Below, in pieces: positions 60,740 to 64,000 of a DNA stretch of 64,000 bases (position 1 is its first letter; the number at the start of each line of letters is the position of its first letter). The stretch comes from Paralvinella palmiformis (lineage: Eukaryota; Annelida; Polychaeta; Terebellida; Alvinellidae). The notes under the pieces were generated by a model. It was not told where the DNA came from. It made no database searches and worked only from the letters and a program-made list of their open reading frames with translations. The translations under genes and the position numbers were made by a program. Where the stretch lies: contig JAODUP010000483.1 of assembly GCA_025642065.1 (NCBI GenBank), forward strand, positions 137,501 through 201,500, given 5' to 3'.

Positions 60740-62945
60740 TAAAATTAAATAGGCGTTTTTTCAGGGGACTGAATCCAGAGTGGAAACTTTTCTTGCTGAG
60801 ATATGTTTAATGTGTATGTATGTGTTTGTGTGTGTGCGTGCCTGTTTGCGCGTGTGTGTGCGTGCGTGTTTACAAGTTTAACATGTTTTATTTCTCCAAT
60901 TGACAAATCAATAGTTATATAATGATTAAACGTTTTCGAGTACGCTAAATACCAGAACACGGTTATACTTAGATATAATTATCCTATATAGATTATGGCT
61001 AAATGATTATACATACGTATTTCACGCTAACTAAAGATAGATTCTGAGAAGATATATATTATATGGATTTCATCGCCGATATAAAGGCTATATCGTCTAA
61101 GAGCTGATATAATCAAAATAACTGAGGCTTATCAAGTCATACTGAATAAATATGGAACTTGTAGTTTGGTGAGATGGTATACCGATCCCAATATTAGTAT
61201 CAGGAACGAATAACTGGGACAATGATAAGAGGGATAATGCTATAATTAATTTACTGTTTGGCGAATGACTAAAATGAACTGAAGTAATCCAGATAAGTTG
61301 TTATATAATAACCCTGTTTAGGAGTATCAAATGCAATATCATGGAAAGGAACCATGCACGTATTGCTACAATATTTAGGTTTTACACTGCTTATTTTGCT
61401 CACCTCATATAAAATAATAAACCATCATTAACGTAATGTACGTAGAAATGTGGCGATAGGAAAAATTATTACGACATTCATTTAGATTTAGAAGCATCAT
61501 ATTTCTACTTCCTGTGTCTCTCGCTGGCCCTCCGCAAAAAAAAATCTGTTTAATTGACACTTGTGTTTATATAATAAGGCATAGTAAAACACCCAACGAA
61601 GAGTTCAATGGTTCTCTATTTCTGTTTATGTTAAGTCTTTAGTAACCCGTTAGTATTCTGATGTTTGCAATATACTTATAAATAGTTCGGGACGAGCCTT
61701 GTCATTCTTGGCAAATAATGGAAAGTCATTAATTATATGCTCACTTATCTTTATATTTTGACGTCAACCTTAGACAGTATATCAAACCAATCGATTCAAT
61801 GCAAAATGTTTTATTACATATATATTGATGTATCATGGCCAACCTGTTCCCGTGTTCTAATATAGTAAAATTGTAAATGAATACATGATGTACACAAATT
61901 GCTAATGCTTAACTGTTTATTGATATCATTATATGTTTGTGTATTTGTCAACACACGTTGCATGGCTTTATTGTGTACGCGGATTATTTAATATTAACCG
62001 GAAAGTCTAAGGTAAGAACATTATAAGCCATAGACCCTGCCACAGACAACTTCAATTTAAGAGACACGCCAGAGCAGATGGTGCCTTCTCTAATTAACAA
62101 CAAAAACAAAAGAAAATATATAGTCCCAGACATTAATTGCAAAATGTATTATAGAAAATGGTGGTTAATATGATTAGAACAGTAGACAAAAATATAATTA
62201 TGAAATATTTGAAGCTTGATTTTTCCGCATATTAACATTTATTACAGAAAATAGAAGACTTTTCTTTCTCATTTTAATTTTCGCGCTATTAGCTTCGAAA
62301 ACATGACGACGTTATTTGATGTACCAGCTCGATCACGGATAATATGCTATTTTTAAATCGTTTTAGACAGTATATTTTCTAAATGGTATATTTGTTTTTC
62401 ATTGAACCATTTAACAGGGAAATTACGTCTATCTCAAACAAAGACTAATCGAAACAACTTTGCGTTAACCAAAACTAAAATGACACCAATATTTACTATA
62501 AAGAAGCTATCCTTGTACATATTTGCCAACAAAGGACAACTGATTTATTAGCATCATCGTGTTGTATGATAATAGTTGTGACTTATTTTTAATAACACGT
62601 TTCTATTCAAAGCATCTCAGGTATATTTGGACACAGAAACGTGATGCGTTATTCTGAATTACATACAATCTATAAACCGTACTGGCAAAGCCGTAGCATT
62701 ACCCTAATACACCTGGGTTTAGCATGAAAGCATAAAATAATCTACATATTACATAGATTGTACAAATAATTTAGCGTAGGAATATTCTGAATGTATTTAA
62801 CGTACAACAAAACATAACGGTTGTAAAATAAAGTATTTTGCGAATTAAATCAAGATGAAGCTTTCTTCTGTGAAAAGCCATTTTACTTATTATAAATAAA
62901 TACAAGAATGACAAATTATTTTATGTGGTCATCAAATTAGTACAG
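60740..62945. other. AT-rich stretch, no recognised gene
   Basis: Only a GT-rich run at 60815-60870. No domain-bearing frames on either strand. Confidence 0.5.
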
Positions 62946-62950
62946 TAAGA

Positions 62951-63050
62951 TATTATTTGGGGTATTATTATATTACATACTATTTATGCAGCGCCTTTGA
63001 ATGGCTACTGCTAGTGATGGTGCTTCATTAAATATACATTATTATCATTA
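62951..63050 (+). mobile_element. LINE 3' end (family 1, copy E), 5' truncated
   Basis: TATTATTTGGGGTATTATTA, GCAGCGCCTTTGAATGGCTA and TTCATTAAATATACATTATT reproduce the 3' end of copy B on the plus strand, ending in a short (ATT)n. About 100 bp only. Confidence 0.85.
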
Positions 63051-64000
63051 CCAGTATAAGGAATCATTTCGTGGAAGTCTCTCAGGTATATCTAAAACAA
63101 ATCCCCACCAAAAATATGATTAATGATAATAAACGCGATCCAGTATGACTCATCCAAACTGGGGAAGTAAATATATTTTAAATCGAATTAAACAAATATA
63201 TCTGATATTAAGTTGATCTGTTTTTCTTTAGTTCTTCTTCTTCTTGTTTAACTATTTAGTTACTACTAAAATATGCATAGTCCTAATATTAAGAATTTTT
63301 TGAATGCTATACAATGATACGACTAATTATATCATCCTATAATCTAATCGTTGAATTATAAATACGGATATAATAGGGAATTGGTTATCTACAAATCTTG
63401 TTTTTTAAAACTATAATATGATAAGGTAAGATATAACATACAGTCTTGAAATTTAGAACAACTTCTGGTCATTCTTAACTAAACGTGTTCTTTTAAAGGA
63501 AAATGTATGTTTTTAGTATGGAATTTGAAACCATTTATTTAACCTTGATGTGTAACTTATGCCCGTAGATAGCAATAATCGATTTTGCTAAAGGCTAATT
63601 TTCCCTGGAAATCGATATTCCTTCTTTATCACTTCTATTTATCAAATATATTATCAGATGCTCGATAATGGGCAAATAAATTATAAGTATTTAAGATATT
63701 TGTAATGTTAATGCCGTCTATTACAAGCTAATTACTTTATCAGGTGAACAGCAATCTTTTATGACCAGCGAACACCTGGCAAAATATTAGAATAAACATT
63801 TATTGTGTATTAATTGTCAGTGTTATATTATATCCTGCTCCTGTTGCATTTACTACTAGTATTACTTTAAAATATTCATATCTGTCAACTTCCGAGAAAT
63901 GAAACTGTTGTTCAGGATGGGTAAAACCAGAAACGTGTCAACAAAACCATAACAAGGCCATGATCATTGGCGCCGACTATTATTTATTTTTATTTTTTAA
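63051..64000. other. AT-rich stretch to window end, nothing recognised
   Basis: No gene, RNA or repeat feature seen apart from a short CTT run near 63225-63247. Confidence 0.5.

Overview
This is animal genomic DNA, most likely from a mollusc or another lophotrochozoan. It is AT-rich and intron-bearing. It is full of compound (CA)n(TA)n microsatellites, carries a tRNA-derived SINE family and several families of decayed CR1/L2-type LINEs, and has an interstitial block of metazoan telomeric repeat (CCCTAA). The phylum is inferred from overall texture and from the LINE and SINE types; species cannot be read from the window.

One intact protein-coding gene can be reconstructed. It is a four-exon gene on the + strand (49868-53576) encoding a 180-residue secreted, probably GPI-anchored Ly6/uPAR-domain protein of the LYPD6/LYPD6B type. 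All four splice junctions have consensus signals and matching phases. A TATA box lies 137 bp upstream of the ATG and AATAAA signals lie 350-400 bp after the stop. The gene sits in a stretch (about 44.1-56.6 kb) that is visibly less AT-rich and almost free of recognisable transposons, probably its regulatory territory.

Layout: 1-1.25 kb, LINE fragment cut by the window edge. 1.9-2.6 kb, compound microsatellite and a SINE. 6.6-7.1 kb, RNase H-type LINE remnant. 8.8-9.0 kb, young SINE with a perfect 14-bp target duplication. 10.0-10.6 kb, (TAC)n array. 11.4-11.6 kb, AT-rich inverted repeat. 14.3-14.5 kb, telomeric repeat followed by (ACTC)n. 14.5-16.9 kb, two LINEs in opposite orientation joined tail to tail. 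17.5-18.4 kb, third LINE family. 19.5-20.5 kb, broken copy of an uncharacterised cysteine-rich gene family with a LINE 3' end inside it. 20.7-21.3 kb, (GTA)n array. 24.6-25.1 kb, second-family LINE. 27.2-29.3 kb, longest LINE copy, with endonuclease and reverse transcriptase joined by a deletion. 29.5-31.9 kb and 35.8-38.8 kb, two clusters of the same unnamed dispersed blocks (called X and Y here). 38.9-40.7 kb, a TATA/polyA cassette followed by a 97-bp minisatellite. 41.1-41.9 kb, trinucleotide repeats and a dispersed repeat. 44-57 kb, LYPD6-like gene and its surroundings. 57-64 kb, AT-rich sequence with two LINE 3' ends.

No bacterial-type system, CRISPR array, rRNA or complete tRNA gene was seen. 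The candidates for undescribed biology are the X/Y dispersed repeat with microsatellite ends, the hairpin-bearing 97-bp minisatellite, the TATA/polyA cassette beside it, and the start-codon architecture of the LYPD6-like gene. Most open frames elsewhere are artefacts of microsatellites or decayed LINEs. Similarities between repeats were judged by eye, without alignment software.
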